Source: Streptosporangium roseum DSM 43021 (GTDB taxonomy: Bacteria; Actinomycetota; Actinomycetes; Streptosporangiales; Streptosporangiaceae). Taken from it: a stretch of DNA of 64,000 bases. The stretch covers positions 4,278,001-4,342,000 of the forward strand of contig NC_013595.1 in assembly GCF_000024865.1 (NCBI RefSeq), read 5' to 3'. Under the pieces are notes generated by a model. That model did no database searches. It saw nothing but the letters and a program-made list of their open reading frames with translations, and was not told the origin of the DNA. Shown in pieces: positions 19,103 to 27,669 of the stretch (position 1 is its first letter; each line of letters starts with the position of its first letter). The translations under genes were made by a program, and so were the position numbers.

Positions 19103-19381
19103 ATGATGCTCATCCCCTGCCCGTGGTGCGGGCCGCGCGACGAGGCCGAGTTCCACTACGGCGGGCAGGCGCACGTCGCCTACCCCGCGGACCCCGCCGC
19201 CCTCTCCGACGCCGAATGGGCCCGCTACCTGTTCTTCCGCGACAACCCCAAGGGGCCCTTCGCCGAACGGTGGAGCCACGCGGCCGGCTGCCGCCGCTGG
19301 TTCAACGTCGTCCGGGACACCGCGACCAACGAGATCCACGCCGTCTACCGCGCGGGCGGGCAGAGGCCGGTGAGCCCGTGA
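19103..19381 (+). CDS. soxD: sarcosine oxidase delta subunit
   Basis: This 92-residue protein starts MMLIPCPWCGPRDEAEFHYG. Its Cys residues (CPWCG) together with His and the later HAAGCRRWFN form the zinc site of SoxD. AAGGAG lies 8 nt upstream of ATG 19103; ATG 19106 is also possible. The stop overlaps the GTG of soxA (GTGA), showing translational coupling. Such small genes are often missed inside longer overlapping frames. Confidence 0.93.
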   Translation: MMLIPCPWCGPRDEAEFHYGGQAHVAYPADPAALSDAEWARYLFFRDNPKGPFAERWSHAAGCRRWFNVVRDTATNEIHAVYRAGGQRPVSP

Positions 19382-22191
19382 CCCGCCAGCCGTTCCGCAG
19401 GGACGGCCACCGGGGCGAGACGCTGCGGTTCCGGTTCGACGGCCGCGACTACGAGGGGTGCCGGGGCGACACGCTCGCCGCCGCCCTGCTCGCCAACGGG
19501 GTGCGCACGGTCGCGACGAGCGTCCGGCTGGGCCGTCCCCGGGGCGTCTTCGCCGCGTGGACCGAGGAGCCCAACGCGCTCGTCCAGATCGAACACCCCT
19601 TCCCCGAACCGATGCTGCAGGCCACCACCGTCGAGCTGTACGACGGGCTGGTGGCCAGGGGCCTGCCGGGGAAGGGGAGGCTGAGCGGCGGGGCCGACCC
19701 GGCGCGCCATGACGGCGTGTACGCCCACTGCGACGTCCTGGTGGTCGGGGCCGGGCCCGCCGGGCTCTCGGCGGCGCTGTCCGCCGCCGGCTCGGGCGCC
19801 CGGGTCGTCCTCGCCGACGACCGGCCCGTGCCCGGGGGCAGCCTGCCGGACACCGCCGAGACGGTCGACGGTGTCCCCGGCGCCGAGTGGGCCGCCGCCG
19901 CGCTGGCCGAGCTGGACGGCCACCCCGATGTGCGGGTGCTGGCCCGCACCGGCGTCCTCGGCTACTACGACGACAACTACCTGGTCGCGGTGGAGCGACG
20001 GGGGGAGCGGGCGTCCTCCCGCGAGCGCGTCTGGCGCATCCGCGCCCGCCGCGTCGTGCTGGCGACCGGCGCGCACGAGCGGTCCGTCGCCTTCGCCGGC
20101 AACGACCGGCCGGGCGTCATGCTCGCCTCCGCCGCCCGCGCCTACGTCAACCGGTACGGCGTCCTGCCGGGCCGTCGCGCGGTGGTGTTCACCGCCAACG
20201 ACAGCGCCTACGCCGCGGCCCGCGACCTGGCGGCCGCCGGCGTCGAGGTCGCGGCCGTCGTCGACGTACGGCGGGGCGGCGGCCGGTCATGGGACGGGAG
20301 CGAGGTGCTCGCCGGGCACCTCGTCACCGGAGTGGGCGGGCAGGAGGGCGTCTCCTCGGTGACCGTCTCCGCGGACTCCGGGGGAGGCCCCGCCGGGGAG
20401 CTCTCCGGAGGCTCCGCCGGGGGCCGGGAGTTCGAGGCGGACCTGCTGCTGGTGTCGGGCGGCTGGAACCCCGTGGTCCACCTGTTCGGCCAGGCGGGAG
20501 GACGGCTCCGCTACGACGAGCGGCTCGGCGCCTTCCTGCCCGCCGCCACCCGCCAGGCGGTGGAGGTCGCGGGCGCCGCGCGGGGGCTGTCCACCCTGGG
20601 CCGCTGTCTCGCCGACGGAGCCGCGGCCGGGGCGCGGGCGGCGGAGGCGGCCGGGTTCCGCGCCGGGCACCGGCCCGCCGCCCGCGCCGAGGACGCTCCG
20701 GAGGCGCCCGCCGAGCACGTGTGGCTCGTCCCCGCCGCCGACTACCGCGGCCACTTCGTCGACCTGCAGCGGGACGTGACCGTCGCCGACGTCATGCGGG
20801 CGACCGGGGCCGGGCTCCGCTCGGTCGAGCACGTCAAGCGCTACACCACCGCCGGGACCGCCCACGACCAGGGCAAGACCTCCGGGCTGCTGACCGGCGG
20901 GGTCGTCGCCCACCTCCTCGGAGTGGACGTCGCGGAGCTCGGCACCACCACCTTCCGCGCGCCGTACGTGCCGGTGAGCTTCGCCACCCTCGCCGGGCGC
21001 GACAGGGGGGCGCTGCACGATCCCGTCCGGGTCACCCCGCTGCACGGGTGGCACGTGGCCCGCGGCGCGCTGTTCGAGAACGTCGGCCAGTGGAAGCGGC
21101 CCCGGTACTACCCCCGCGCGGGCGAGGACATGCGGACCGCGGTCCTGCGGGAGTGCGCGGCCGTACGGCAGGGCGCGGGGGCGATGGACGTCTCCACGCT
21201 GGGCAAGATCGATCTCCAGGGGCCGGACGCCGCCGAGCTGCTCGACCGGCTCTACACCACCATGATGGGCACCCTCCCCGTGGGCGCGATCCGCTACGGC
21301 GTGATGTGCCGGCCGGACGGGACGGTCTTCGACGACGGAACGGTGGCCCGCCTGGCGGAGGACCGCTTCCTGGCCACCACGACCACGGGGAACGCCGCCG
21401 CGGTCCTGGACTGGATGGAGGAGTGGCTGCAGACCGAGTGGCCGTCGCTGAGGGTGTACTGCACCTCGGTCACCGAGCAGTGGGCGACGGTGGCGCTCGC
21501 CGGGCCGGGCTCCCGGGCCGTGCTGGCCAGGCTCGCCCCCGGCCTGGCCGTGGACAGGGAGAGCTTCCCGTTCATGACGTGGCGGGACGCCCGGGTGGCG
21601 GGCATCGAGGCGAGGGTGTGCCGGATCAGCTTCTCCGGCGAGCTGGCCTATGAGATCAACGTCAGTGCCTGGGACGGGCTCGCGCTGTGGGAGGCGGTGC
21701 AGGGGAGCGGGGCGGTCACGCCGTACGGGACCGAGACCATGCACGTGCTCCGGGCGGAGAAGGGCTACCCCATCGTCGGCCAGGACACCGACGGCACGGT
21801 CACCCCCGCCGACCTCGGCCTGGACTGGGCGGTCTCCAGGAAGAAGGCCGACTACGTCGGCAAGCGCTCACACGCCCGCCCCGGCGACCTCAGGCCCGAC
21901 CGCAAGCACCTGGTCGGCCTGCTGCCGGACGACCCGGACCGGCTGCTGCCCGAAGGCGCCCACCTGGTGGCCACCGCCCGGCTGCCCGAGCCGCCGGTCC
22001 CCACGCTCGGCCACGTCACCTCCGGCTACCGCAGCGCGGCACTCGGGCGGACCTTCGCCCTCGCCCTCGTCAGCGGCGGGCGCGAGCGCGTCGGCGAGCG
22101 GCTCTACGTGCCCGTCGGGGCCGATCAGGTCCCCGTCACCGTCACCCGCCACGTCCTGTACGACCCCGAGGGAGCGCGCCGTGACGGATGA
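19378..22191 (+). CDS. soxA: sarcosine oxidase alpha subunit
   Basis: This 937-residue subunit has the N-terminal 2Fe-2S-like region (FRFDGRDYEGCRGDTLAAAL), an NAD-binding Rossmann domain (HCDVLVVGAGPAGLSAALSA, VLATGAHERSVAFAGNDRPG) and a C-terminal GcvT-type folate domain (MDVSTLGKIDLQGPDAAELL, VCRISFSGELAYEINV). It binds tetrahydrofolate and converts the sarcosine methyl to methylene-THF. The GTG start overlaps soxD. Its 3' end lies in a 36-bp sequence that is duplicated before soxG. Confidence 0.95.
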   Translation: MTRQPFRRDGHRGETLRFRFDGRDYEGCRGDTLAAALLANGVRTVATSVRLGRPRGVFAAWTEEPNALVQIEHPFPEPMLQATTVELYDGLVARGLPGKGRLSGGADPARHDGVYAHCDVLVVGAGPAGLSAALSAAGSGARVVLADDRPVPGGSLPDTAETVDGVPGAEWAAAALAELDGHPDVRVLARTGVLGYYDDNYLVAVERRGERASSRERVWRIRARRVVLATGAHERSVAFAGNDRPGVMLASAARAYVNRYGVLPGRRAVVFTANDSAYAAARDLAAAGVEVAAVVDVRRGGGRSWDGSEVLAGHLVTGVGGQEGVSSVTVSADSGGGPAGELSGGSAGGREFEADLLLVSGGWNPVVHLFGQAGGRLRYDERLGAFLPAATRQAVEVAGAARGLSTLGRCLADGAAAGARAAEAAGFRAGHRPAARAEDAPEAPAEHVWLVPAADYRGHFVDLQRDVTVADVMRATGAGLRSVEHVKRYTTAGTAHDQGKTSGLLTGGVVAHLLGVDVAELGTTTFRAPYVPVSFATLAGRDRGALHDPVRVTPLHGWHVARGALFENVGQWKRPRYYPRAGEDMRTAVLRECAAVRQGAGAMDVSTLGKIDLQGPDAAELLDRLYTTMMGTLPVGAIRYGVMCRPDGTVFDDGTVARLAEDRFLATTTTGNAAAVLDWMEEWLQTEWPSLRVYCTSVTEQWATVALAGPGSRAVLARLAPGLAVDRESFPFMTWRDARVAGIEARVCRISFSGELAYEINVSAWDGLALWEAVQGSGAVTPYGTETMHVLRAEKGYPIVGQDTDGTVTPADLGLDWAVSRKKADYVGKRSHARPGDLRPDRKHLVGLLPDDPDRLLPEGAHLVATARLPEPPVPTLGHVTSGYRSAALGRTFALALVSGGRERVGERLYVPVGADQVPVTVTRHVLYDPEGARRDG

Positions 22192-22236
22192 GCGATCGAC
22201 ACGACCTCGGGGGAGCGCGCCGTGACGGATGAGCGA
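22160..22236 (+). repeat. 36-bp tandem duplication across the soxA/soxG junction
   Basis: Bases 22160-22195 recur at 22201-22236 with 34 of 36 identical (41-bp period). Each copy carries the end of soxA and a GTGACGGATGAGCGA start. Only the second GTG (22222) leads into soxG; the first runs into a stop after 14 codons. An ancestral short stop-start overlap was apparently duplicated. Confidence 0.85.
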
Positions 22237-22794
22237 CCGAGCCCGCCGGCCCGGTTCGAGCCGGTGTCGGACGGCAACCTGCGCATCGCGGAAGTGCCGT
22301 TCCTCACCCAGGTCAACCTGCGTCTGGATCCCGGCAGCCCCGCGGCCGGCGCCCTCGGGCGCGCCCTCGGCGTGCCGCTCCCCACCGAACCCGGCACGTA
22401 CGGGAGCGCGGACGCCGACGTGCTGTGGCTCGGCCCCGACGAATGGCTGGTCGTCGGGGAGCCCGGACGGGCACGCGATCTGGAGACCCGGCTGCGGGCC
22501 GCGGCCGGGACCGGGCACGTCGCGGTCACCGACGTCTCGGCGCAGCGGACCACGCTGCTGGTGGCCGGGCCGAAGGCGCGTGACCTGCTGGCCCACGGCT
22601 GTGCCCTCGACCTGCACCCTGGAGTCTTCGGCCCGGGCCGGTGCGCCCAGACCATGCTGGCCCGCGCGCAGGTCCTGCTCGTCGCCCGCGACGGCGGCGA
22701 GTTCCTGGTGCTCGTCCGCCCGTCGTTCGCCGGTTACCTCGCCACGTGGCTGCTCGACGCCGCCGCCGGATACCTCTCCGGGCAGCCGGGATGA
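22222..22794 (+). CDS. soxG: sarcosine oxidase gamma subunit
   Basis: This 190-residue protein has the SoxG features FLTQVNLRLDPGSPAA, WLGPDEWLVVGEPG and VTDVSAQRTTLLVAGPKARD. It completes the SoxBDAG enzyme, where it forms a structural subunit. The start is the second of two duplicated GTG codons, with GGGGGAG upstream. Length matches the family. It is convergent with the exonuclease gene 19 bp later. Confidence 0.94.
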   Translation: MTDERPSPPARFEPVSDGNLRIAEVPFLTQVNLRLDPGSPAAGALGRALGVPLPTEPGTYGSADADVLWLGPDEWLVVGEPGRARDLETRLRAAAGTGHVAVTDVSAQRTTLLVAGPKARDLLAHGCALDLHPGVFGPGRCAQTMLARAQVLLVARDGGEFLVLVRPSFAGYLATWLLDAAAGYLSGQPG

Positions 22795-22813
22795 CCGCCG
22801 CGGGGCCGGGACC

Positions 22814-24037
22814 CTAGCCGAGCATGCGGGCGAAGGCGTCGGGGGTGACGATCGGGATGCCGTAGTCACGGGCCTTGCGCGCCTTGGCGGACAGGCTGTC
22901 CGGGTCGGCCGCGACCAGGAGCCTGACCTTCCTGGTGATGTAGCCGTGCGGGATGTAGCCCGCCTGGAGGGCGCGCCACTCCCAGTCGTCGCGGGGACCG
23001 TCCATCTCGCCGGTGAAGACGACCAGGTCGCCGGGGGAGAGGCGGAACCGCGTGAAATCCGGCGGCGGGCTCGCGGGGTCGCCCGCCAGCGCGCGGTCCG
23101 CCGCCTCCGCAGGCAGGCCGAGGAGGGCCGCGACGAGGGCCAGCTCGTGCCGGTCGTCCTCGGTGACCGGGCCTTCGGACAGGACGGTCCGCGCCAGGGC
23201 CGCGAGGTAGCCGAGGTGCAGCCGTTCCGCCTCGCCCCGCCCGAGCCCGAGGGCGGAGGCGAGCCGGACCAGGGCGTCGGACTCGGCCACCGAGACGTGG
23301 TGGTCGAGGAGTGCCCGGTCGAGCAGGGCGAGGTAGGAGGTCGCGGCCTCGGGCCGGGGCGGGGTCGCCGGCCGGTCCGCGATCCTGGTCAGGAAGTGCG
23401 GGTCGCGCTCGGCCGCGACGCCGCGCCGTACCCCGGCGGTCCCCGGGTCGCCGGCCGCCGGCCAGGCGGCGCCGCGGACGGCCTCGATCAGCGGTTCCCA
23501 GGGAGCGGCCGGGCCGGCGAGCGCCAGGTAGTGGCGGAGCAGCCCGGCGGCGGCGCGGGCGTCGGCCAGGGCCTCGTGGTGGCCGTTGAGGGAGACCCCG
23601 GCCCTGGCGCAGCAGGCGGCCAGGCTCCTCGGGGCCCCGGGCAGGAACTGCGCCGACCACGCCATCGTGCAGACCCCGGCCGTGTGGTCGAGCGGGGTGT
23701 CGAGGCCCAGGCGGCCGAACTCGTGGGAGAGGAAGCCCGCGTCGAAGGGGAGGTTGTGGGCGGCCACCACCCTGCCGTCGAGCCGCTCGGCGACCGCGCC
23801 CGCGATCTCCCCGAAGGCCGGGGCGTGCCGGATGTCGGCCGCGGTGATGCCGTGGATGTGCTGGGGGCCGAGATCGCGCCCGGGATTGACCAGGGTCGCC
23901 CACTCCCCGGTGACCTCGCCCGAGAGATCCAGGTGCACGATCCCGATCTCGATCACCCGGTCGTTCCACGACGGCCGCAGACCGGTCGTCTCAAGGTCGA
24001 TGACCGCGTATCCACGCGGCCGGCCCGGCCCGGGCAT
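22814..24037 (-). CDS. DnaQ-like 3'-5' exonuclease with C-terminal BRCT domain
   Basis: This 407-residue protein has an N-terminal DEDDh exonuclease: VIDLETTGL (Asp14, Glu16), HNLPFDAGFL and HEALADARAA, which provide the remaining catalytic Asp and His residues. A middle helical region of about 170 residues has no family I recognise. The last 80 residues (LVVFTGEMDG to IVTPDAFARML) form a BRCT domain. The domain pair resembles the epsilon-like exonucleases of actinobacteria thought to act in repair rather than as replicative proofreaders. It is a single gene. Confidence 0.88.
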   Translation of the reverse strand: MPGPGRPRGYAVIDLETTGLRPSWNDRVIEIGIVHLDLSGEVTGEWATLVNPGRDLGPQHIHGITAADIRHAPAFGEIAGAVAERLDGRVVAAHNLPFDAGFLSHEFGRLGLDTPLDHTAGVCTMAWSAQFLPGAPRSLAACCARAGVSLNGHHEALADARAAAGLLRHYLALAGPAAPWEPLIEAVRGAAWPAAGDPGTAGVRRGVAAERDPHFLTRIADRPATPPRPEAATSYLALLDRALLDHHVSVAESDALVRLASALGLGRGEAERLHLGYLAALARTVLSEGPVTEDDRHELALVAALLGLPAEAADRALAGDPASPPPDFTRFRLSPGDLVVFTGEMDGPRDDWEWRALQAGYIPHGYITRKVRLLVAADPDSLSAKARKARDYGIPIVTPDAFARMLG

Positions 24038-24253
24038 CGCCCTCCTTCGGAATGGAGCCGCCCCGGAACGGAGGTCGTGTCACGGCGCGCGCCGGCGCCC
24101 CGCTGTCCACGACGGCGGGCGAAGGCCCGGGCGGGAACTCTCTCCAGAGCGCGAGCGTACCCCGGCGCGCGGGGGAGTGCGCCGCCCACTGGTCGGTGGC
24201 CAGCCGGGCGGCGACGTGGTCCGGTTCAGGCGGGACGCCTGAACCGGACGCAC

Positions 24254-24448
24254 TCAGCCACCGCTCTTGCGGCGGAAGGAACGCTTGCCCCCGACCGGGC
24301 CGTGGGCGCCGTGGATCTTCGAGGCGTTCTTCCCCTTGCCCCCGGTGCTCGCCTCCGTCTGCGCGACCTTCTTGCGCTCCAGGGCCTCGCGGAACTTGCG
24401 CTTCAGCTCGTCCTCGGAACTCTCGGGTTCCGGCGTGACGTCAGACAT
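24254..24448 (-). CDS. DUF5302 small protein
   Basis: This 64-residue protein is highly charged and begins MSDVTPEPESSEDELKRKFR, followed by EALERKKVAQTEA and a Gly/Lys-rich tail ending KRSFRRKSGG. It matches the actinobacterial DUF5302 family of unknown function. AGGAGG lies 6-7 nt before the ATG. No neighbours suggest a role. Confidence 0.85.
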   Translation of the reverse strand: MSDVTPEPESSEDELKRKFREALERKKVAQTEASTGGKGKNASKIHGAHGPVGGKRSFRRKSGG

Positions 24449-24806
24449 ACGGACCTCCTGATCTGGGCGGGCAGTCCAACTCCGGCCAACCGGATCATCA
24501 TCCTCTCACGTCCTAAATAGAGAGTCGGTTGGCTGGAAATATGTAAGGCTCTTGCCTAAGGAGGATAGCCCTCCGAAGTGGTTGCGAGCGAGGTCGAGAG
24601 GTGCGACGGGACAGGAGGGCGGTGACGCGTCCCTGCTCCGCAGGCTGAACCCGGCAACGAGCCGGCGGCGCTCGGCGCGGTACGGCCGGCCCTCGACCAC
24701 CTCGACCGGACGCTGTCCGCCGCGACCTCCTGAAGCCCCCGGGCGGCCCCCGAGTGCCGGGCCGGACACGGGAGTTTATTTATTCAAAGGGTTTACATAA
24801 TTCCGC
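24449..24806. other. intergenic region without a supported gene
   Basis: This 358-bp stretch has an A/T-rich part near 24510-24545, a short GGAGG-N6-CCTCC stem near 24560 and another A/T-rich block at 24773-24800. Short frames exist but lack ribosome-binding sites and protein-like composition. Confidence 0.4.
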
Positions 24807-25979
24807 TCAAACCTGCCCGGCGGCGAAGTATGCGGCCAGCTCGGGGGCGACGGGAGGGACCTGGCGGGGCGTCGAGCCGTCCCGCAGGGACTCGGTGGCG
24901 TGGACCCCGGCCGCGATGCTGTCGCGCGCGGCCACGGGGGAGGTGTCGGTCGGGCCTCCCTCGACGGCGAACCGGACGAACTCGTTGATCAGCCCCTCGT
25001 CGGCGCCGCCGTGGCCGCTCACGCCCGCCGCGATCGGCACCTGGAGGTCGCCCTCGGGGTCGTAGCCGCGCCGCCCGCCGTTCCAGACCCGGACGACGGC
25101 CCCCTCCCCGTGGTCGCCGAAGTTCTCCAGGCGGCCGGCCGTACCGATGACGGTGTAGTTGCGCCAGTAGTCGGGGGTGAAGTGGCACTGCTCGTAGCTG
25201 GCGTAGACGCCGTTCTCCAGGCGCATCTGCACCATGGAGAGGTCCTCGACGTCCACCACCGGGTTGAGGCCGCGCTGGGCGAGGGGCGGCCAGTTGGTCT
25301 CCGGGCTGAACCAGTCCTCCGGGAGTCCCTCGGAACGGTCGGTGACCTGCCCGTAGACCGTCAGGCCGCCCATGCCGGCGACCAGGGCGGTCCTGGACCC
25401 GGCCAGCCAGTGGATGACGTCGATGTCGTGGGCGCCCTTCTGCAGCAGCAGGCCGGTGGTGTTGCGCCGGTCGGCGTGCCAGTCCTTGAAGTAGTAGTCG
25501 CCGCCGTGCCCGACGAAGTGGCGGCACCACACGGCCCTGACCTCGCCGATCGCGCCGTCGGTGATGAGCTGCCGCATGGTGCGGACGACCGGCATGTGCC
25601 GCATGTTGTGCCCCACGTACAGCCGGGCGCGGTGCTCGTGGGCGGTGCGCAAGATCAGGTCGCAGTCCTCGACCGTGATCGCCAGCGGCTTCTCCACCAG
25701 GGTCGCCCTGCCCGCCTTCAGCGCCGCGACGGCCAGTTCCGCATGGGTGTGGTCGGGCGTGAGGATCATCACCGCGTCCACGTCGTCGTGCAGCAGCGCG
25801 TCGAAATCGGCGGCCACCCGCAGGTCGGAGCCTATTTCGTCGCGGGCCTGCCGCTGTGCCGCGGGGTCGGGGTCGTACAGCGCCACCACCCGGCTGCCGT
25901 TCCCCGGCCGGTGCGCCTCGCGAGCCAGTGACCTCCTCAGGCCGTATCCCGCCACTCCGATGCGGAGGTCGTTCCTCAC
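24807..25979 (-). CDS. Gfo/Idh/MocA family oxidoreductase
   Basis: This 390-residue NAD(P)-dependent dehydrogenase has an N-terminal Rossmann fold (LRIGVAGYGLRRSLAREAHR), the family EKP motif in ATLVEKPLAITVEDC, and the catalytic HDIDVIHWL. Substrates in this family are sugars, inositols or their derivatives. GTG 25979 is preferred because AGGAG lies 6 nt upstream and it begins just before the fold. It is next to a remnant of a sugar-binding protein, so it may be the last working gene of a lost sugar-utilisation locus. An A/T-rich promoter-like sequence lies at 26018-26045. Confidence 0.88.
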   Translation of the reverse strand: MRNDLRIGVAGYGLRRSLAREAHRPGNGSRVVALYDPDPAAQRQARDEIGSDLRVAADFDALLHDDVDAVMILTPDHTHAELAVAALKAGRATLVEKPLAITVEDCDLILRTAHEHRARLYVGHNMRHMPVVRTMRQLITDGAIGEVRAVWCRHFVGHGGDYYFKDWHADRRNTTGLLLQKGAHDIDVIHWLAGSRTALVAGMGGLTVYGQVTDRSEGLPEDWFSPETNWPPLAQRGLNPVVDVEDLSMVQMRLENGVYASYEQCHFTPDYWRNYTVIGTAGRLENFGDHGEGAVVRVWNGGRRGYDPEGDLQVPIAAGVSGHGGADEGLINEFVRFAVEGGPTDTSPVAARDSIAAGVHATESLRDGSTPRQVPPVAPELAAYFAAGQV

Positions 25980-26081
25980 TGTCGCTCCTGTTCGCCATGG
26001 GGCTGCTCGCTCATACTCCAATTATTCTAGTTATTTTCATAAATGAGCGCCAGTCGCCGTACTCGCTCTCACGGGTTCGGC

Positions 26082-26125
26082 GGACAGGGATGACTTGAGC
26101 AGGGGACAGGGATGACTTGAGCAGG
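26082..26125 (+). repeat. perfect 22-bp tandem duplication
   Basis: GGACAGGGATGACTTGAGCA plus two G bases is present twice, head to tail, at 26082-26103 and 26104-26125. The second copy overlaps the TTG that opens the sugar-binding-protein remnant. Tandem copies like this arise by replication slippage. Confidence 0.85.
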
Positions 26126-26278
26126 AAGGTGCGGGCACTTCTGCGCGCCGGCGCGATCGCGGCCGGCAGGGTGGGCGCCGCCGAGTTCCCCCGGCTGCTC
26201 GGCGGCCTCTACACCCTCGACGGCAAGCGGTACGGCCTGCCGAAGGACTGCGACACGCTCGGCCTCCGGTCCGGGTGA
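26117..26278 (+). pseudogene. remnant of an ABC sugar-binding protein
   Basis: A 53-residue frame from TTG 26117 joins a basic, hydrophobic signal-peptide-like start (SRKVRALLRAGAIAAG) to FPRLLGGLYTLDGKRYGLPK, a segment typical of the mid-region of family 1 sugar-binding proteins (usually about residues 110-140). It then stops at 26276-26278. The sequence between signal and this segment, and the whole C-terminal two-thirds, are missing. Internal deletion of a formerly intact gene beside the Gfo/Idh/MocA dehydrogenase explains it best. Confidence 0.6.
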
Positions 26279-26282
26279 CGTC

Positions 26283-26465
26283 TCAGTGCAGGCCCATGGC
26301 CATCAGCAGCAGTAGTCCGGCGAGGTGACCGACCACCACGAACACGATGACGAAGATGAAGATGAACTTCGCCGGTCCGTGCTCGAAGTGCTTGCCCTCC
26401 GCTAGGGCCGGCCGCCGGGACTCTCGCTCGGCGATCCGCTCCTCGATCGGCTTGCGGTTGAACAT
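26283..26465 (-). CDS. small single-pass membrane protein, 60 aa
   Basis: This protein has a charged N-terminal half (MFNRKPIEERIAERESRRPA) and one hydrophobic helix (FIFIFVIVFVVVGHLAGLLLL) near the C-terminus. AGGAGGCCC precedes the ATG. It is divergent from an OhrR-like regulator with a shared operator region, so it is probably controlled by that protein. Function is unknown. Confidence 0.75.
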   Translation of the reverse strand: MFNRKPIEERIAERESRRPALAEGKHFEHGPAKFIFIFVIVFVVVGHLAGLLLLMAMGLH

Positions 26466-26504
26466 GGGCCTCCTTTGGCAGACCTATGCTTGGGGTCACA
26501 ATAG

Positions 26505-26516
26505 TTTGTGCACCAA
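26505..26516. promoter_or_regulatory. candidate MarR/OhrR operator
   Basis: TTTGTGCACCAA lies in the divergent gap between the small membrane protein and MarR genes. It matches the core of TTGTGCACAA in the ohr/ohrR gap (32256-32265). The shared core in front of two related MarR genes supports binding by them. Confidence 0.55.
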
Positions 26517-26545
26517 TTATCGTACTATGTCGATAGGAGGTGTGC

Positions 26546-26992
26546 GTGAGCGAGATGACCGATGCGCTCCATCTGGAGCGGCAAGTGTGCTTTGCCCTGG
26601 CAGTCGCCTCGCGCAGTGTCATCGGGGTCTACCGGCCGCTGCTGCAACCCATGGGGCTCACCCACCCGCAGTATCTGGTGATGCTCGCGCTCTGGCAGCA
26701 CGCGCCCCTGTCTGTGAAGGAGCTGAGCAAGCTACTGCAACTCGACCCCGGTACGCTGTCCCCGCTCCTCAAACGACTTGAGGCGATCGGCTACGTCCGG
26801 CGGCGGCGCGGCACCCGGGACGAGCGCGTCCTGGAGGTCACGCTCACTCCGAAGGGCCGGGAGCTGAGGAGCGAAGCTGAGAGGATCCCGCCGTCAGTCG
26901 TCGAACGCCTGGGTATGGGACTGGAGGAGCTGCAGGAGCTCCACCGGTCGCTGACCAGGGTGATCGCCGCGGCGAACGGCACGGATCCCTGA
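26546..26992 (+). CDS. MarR-family regulator, OhrR-like
   Basis: This 148-residue regulator is close to OhrR: LERQVCFALAVASRS holds a Cys (Cys15) at the position of the redox-sensing Cys of OhrR, and the winged helix has LTHPQYLVMLALWQ, LQLDPGTLSPLLKRLE and RRRRGTRDERVLEVTLTPKG. It is paralogous to the regulator at 32303. GTG 26546 follows AGGAGG with a 5-nt gap; GTG 26540 overlaps that site. A peroxide-sensing role is inferred from the Cys. Confidence 0.85.
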   Translation: MSEMTDALHLERQVCFALAVASRSVIGVYRPLLQPMGLTHPQYLVMLALWQHAPLSVKELSKLLQLDPGTLSPLLKRLEAIGYVRRRRGTRDERVLEVTLTPKGRELRSEAERIPPSVVERLGMGLEELQELHRSLTRVIAAANGTDP

Positions 26993-27019
26993 TCCACACA
27001 GAGAGGACAGGAAAGGCTC

Positions 27020-27244
27020 ATGGCTGGAAGCCACGGAGGAAGCCCCAAGTCTTGGCTTGCGGTGATCGTCATTCTGATCGGGTTCACCGTCGGCGGTGTG
27101 GCCCTGTGCATCGGTCCCAGCTGGATGCTGTTCTGGGTGGGGGCCGGGATCGTCGCCGTCGGCGGTGTGATCGCCCTGCTGGTCGACATCTTCTCCGACG
27201 TGATCATCGACGCGCCCCGGGTGCCGCTGGACCACACCAGCTGA
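27020..27244 (+). CDS. HGxxPAAW-type small membrane protein
   Basis: This 74-residue protein starts MAGSHGGSPKSWLAVIVILI, matching the actinobacterial HGxxPAAW family signature near the N-terminus, and has two transmembrane helices (WLAVIVILIGFTVGGVALCI; FWVGAGIVAVGGVIALLV). The function of the family is unknown. AGGAAAGG precedes the ATG. Its TGA abuts the stop of the convergent STAS gene, with no base between. Confidence 0.85.
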   Translation: MAGSHGGSPKSWLAVIVILIGFTVGGVALCIGPSWMLFWVGAGIVAVGGVIALLVDIFSDVIIDAPRVPLDHTS

Positions 27245-27589
27245 TCACATCTCCCGAAGGGCTTCCTCCACGGAGGGGGAGAGCTCGAAGGCGGAGCGCA
27301 GACCGGTGATGGTCAGGATCCGCTCCAGGGTGCCGTGAACGCCGACGAGGACCAGGCGGGTGCCCAGGGTGCGGCTCCGCCGGAGGCTCACGATCAGTTC
27401 CGCGACGCCGGTGGAGTCGCAGAAGGTGAGCGCCGTGACGTCGATGACGATCGTGGGAGGGGCCTCGGCCTCCCAAACCTTGGTCATCTCGTCGCGGAAG
27501 ACGGGCGCGTTGCCGTAGTCGAGCTCCCCGTCCGCCCGGACGACGCACGCCGTCCCGTGCCGGCTCGTCGAAACCGTGAAAAAGGCCAT
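27245..27589 (-). CDS. anti-sigma factor antagonist (STAS domain)
   Basis: This 114-residue protein is a single STAS domain. The phosphorylation site is Ser59 in LTFCDSTGVAEL, as in SpoIIAA and RsbV. When unphosphorylated, such proteins bind an anti-sigma kinase and free a sigma factor. No kinase, anti-sigma or sigma gene is adjacent. The N-terminus MAFFTVSTSRHGTACVVRAD and overall length match the family. Confidence 0.9.
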   Translation of the reverse strand: MAFFTVSTSRHGTACVVRADGELDYGNAPVFRDEMTKVWEAEAPPTIVIDVTALTFCDSTGVAELIVSLRRSRTLGTRLVLVGVHGTLERILTITGLRSAFELSPSVEEALREM

Positions 27590-27669
27590 GCCTCACCCCT
27601 CCGCCCGCGGGTCGCAGGGCGGGCTGCCTCTGTCCTACCAGGTCTGCGGCCCCGGCGGCGCATCGGAAC

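Noticed and set aside
24588..24735. Short frame ending PALDHLDRTLSAATS as a gene remnant
   Set aside because: Only about 30 codons, no start and no identifiable parent; not enough to call.
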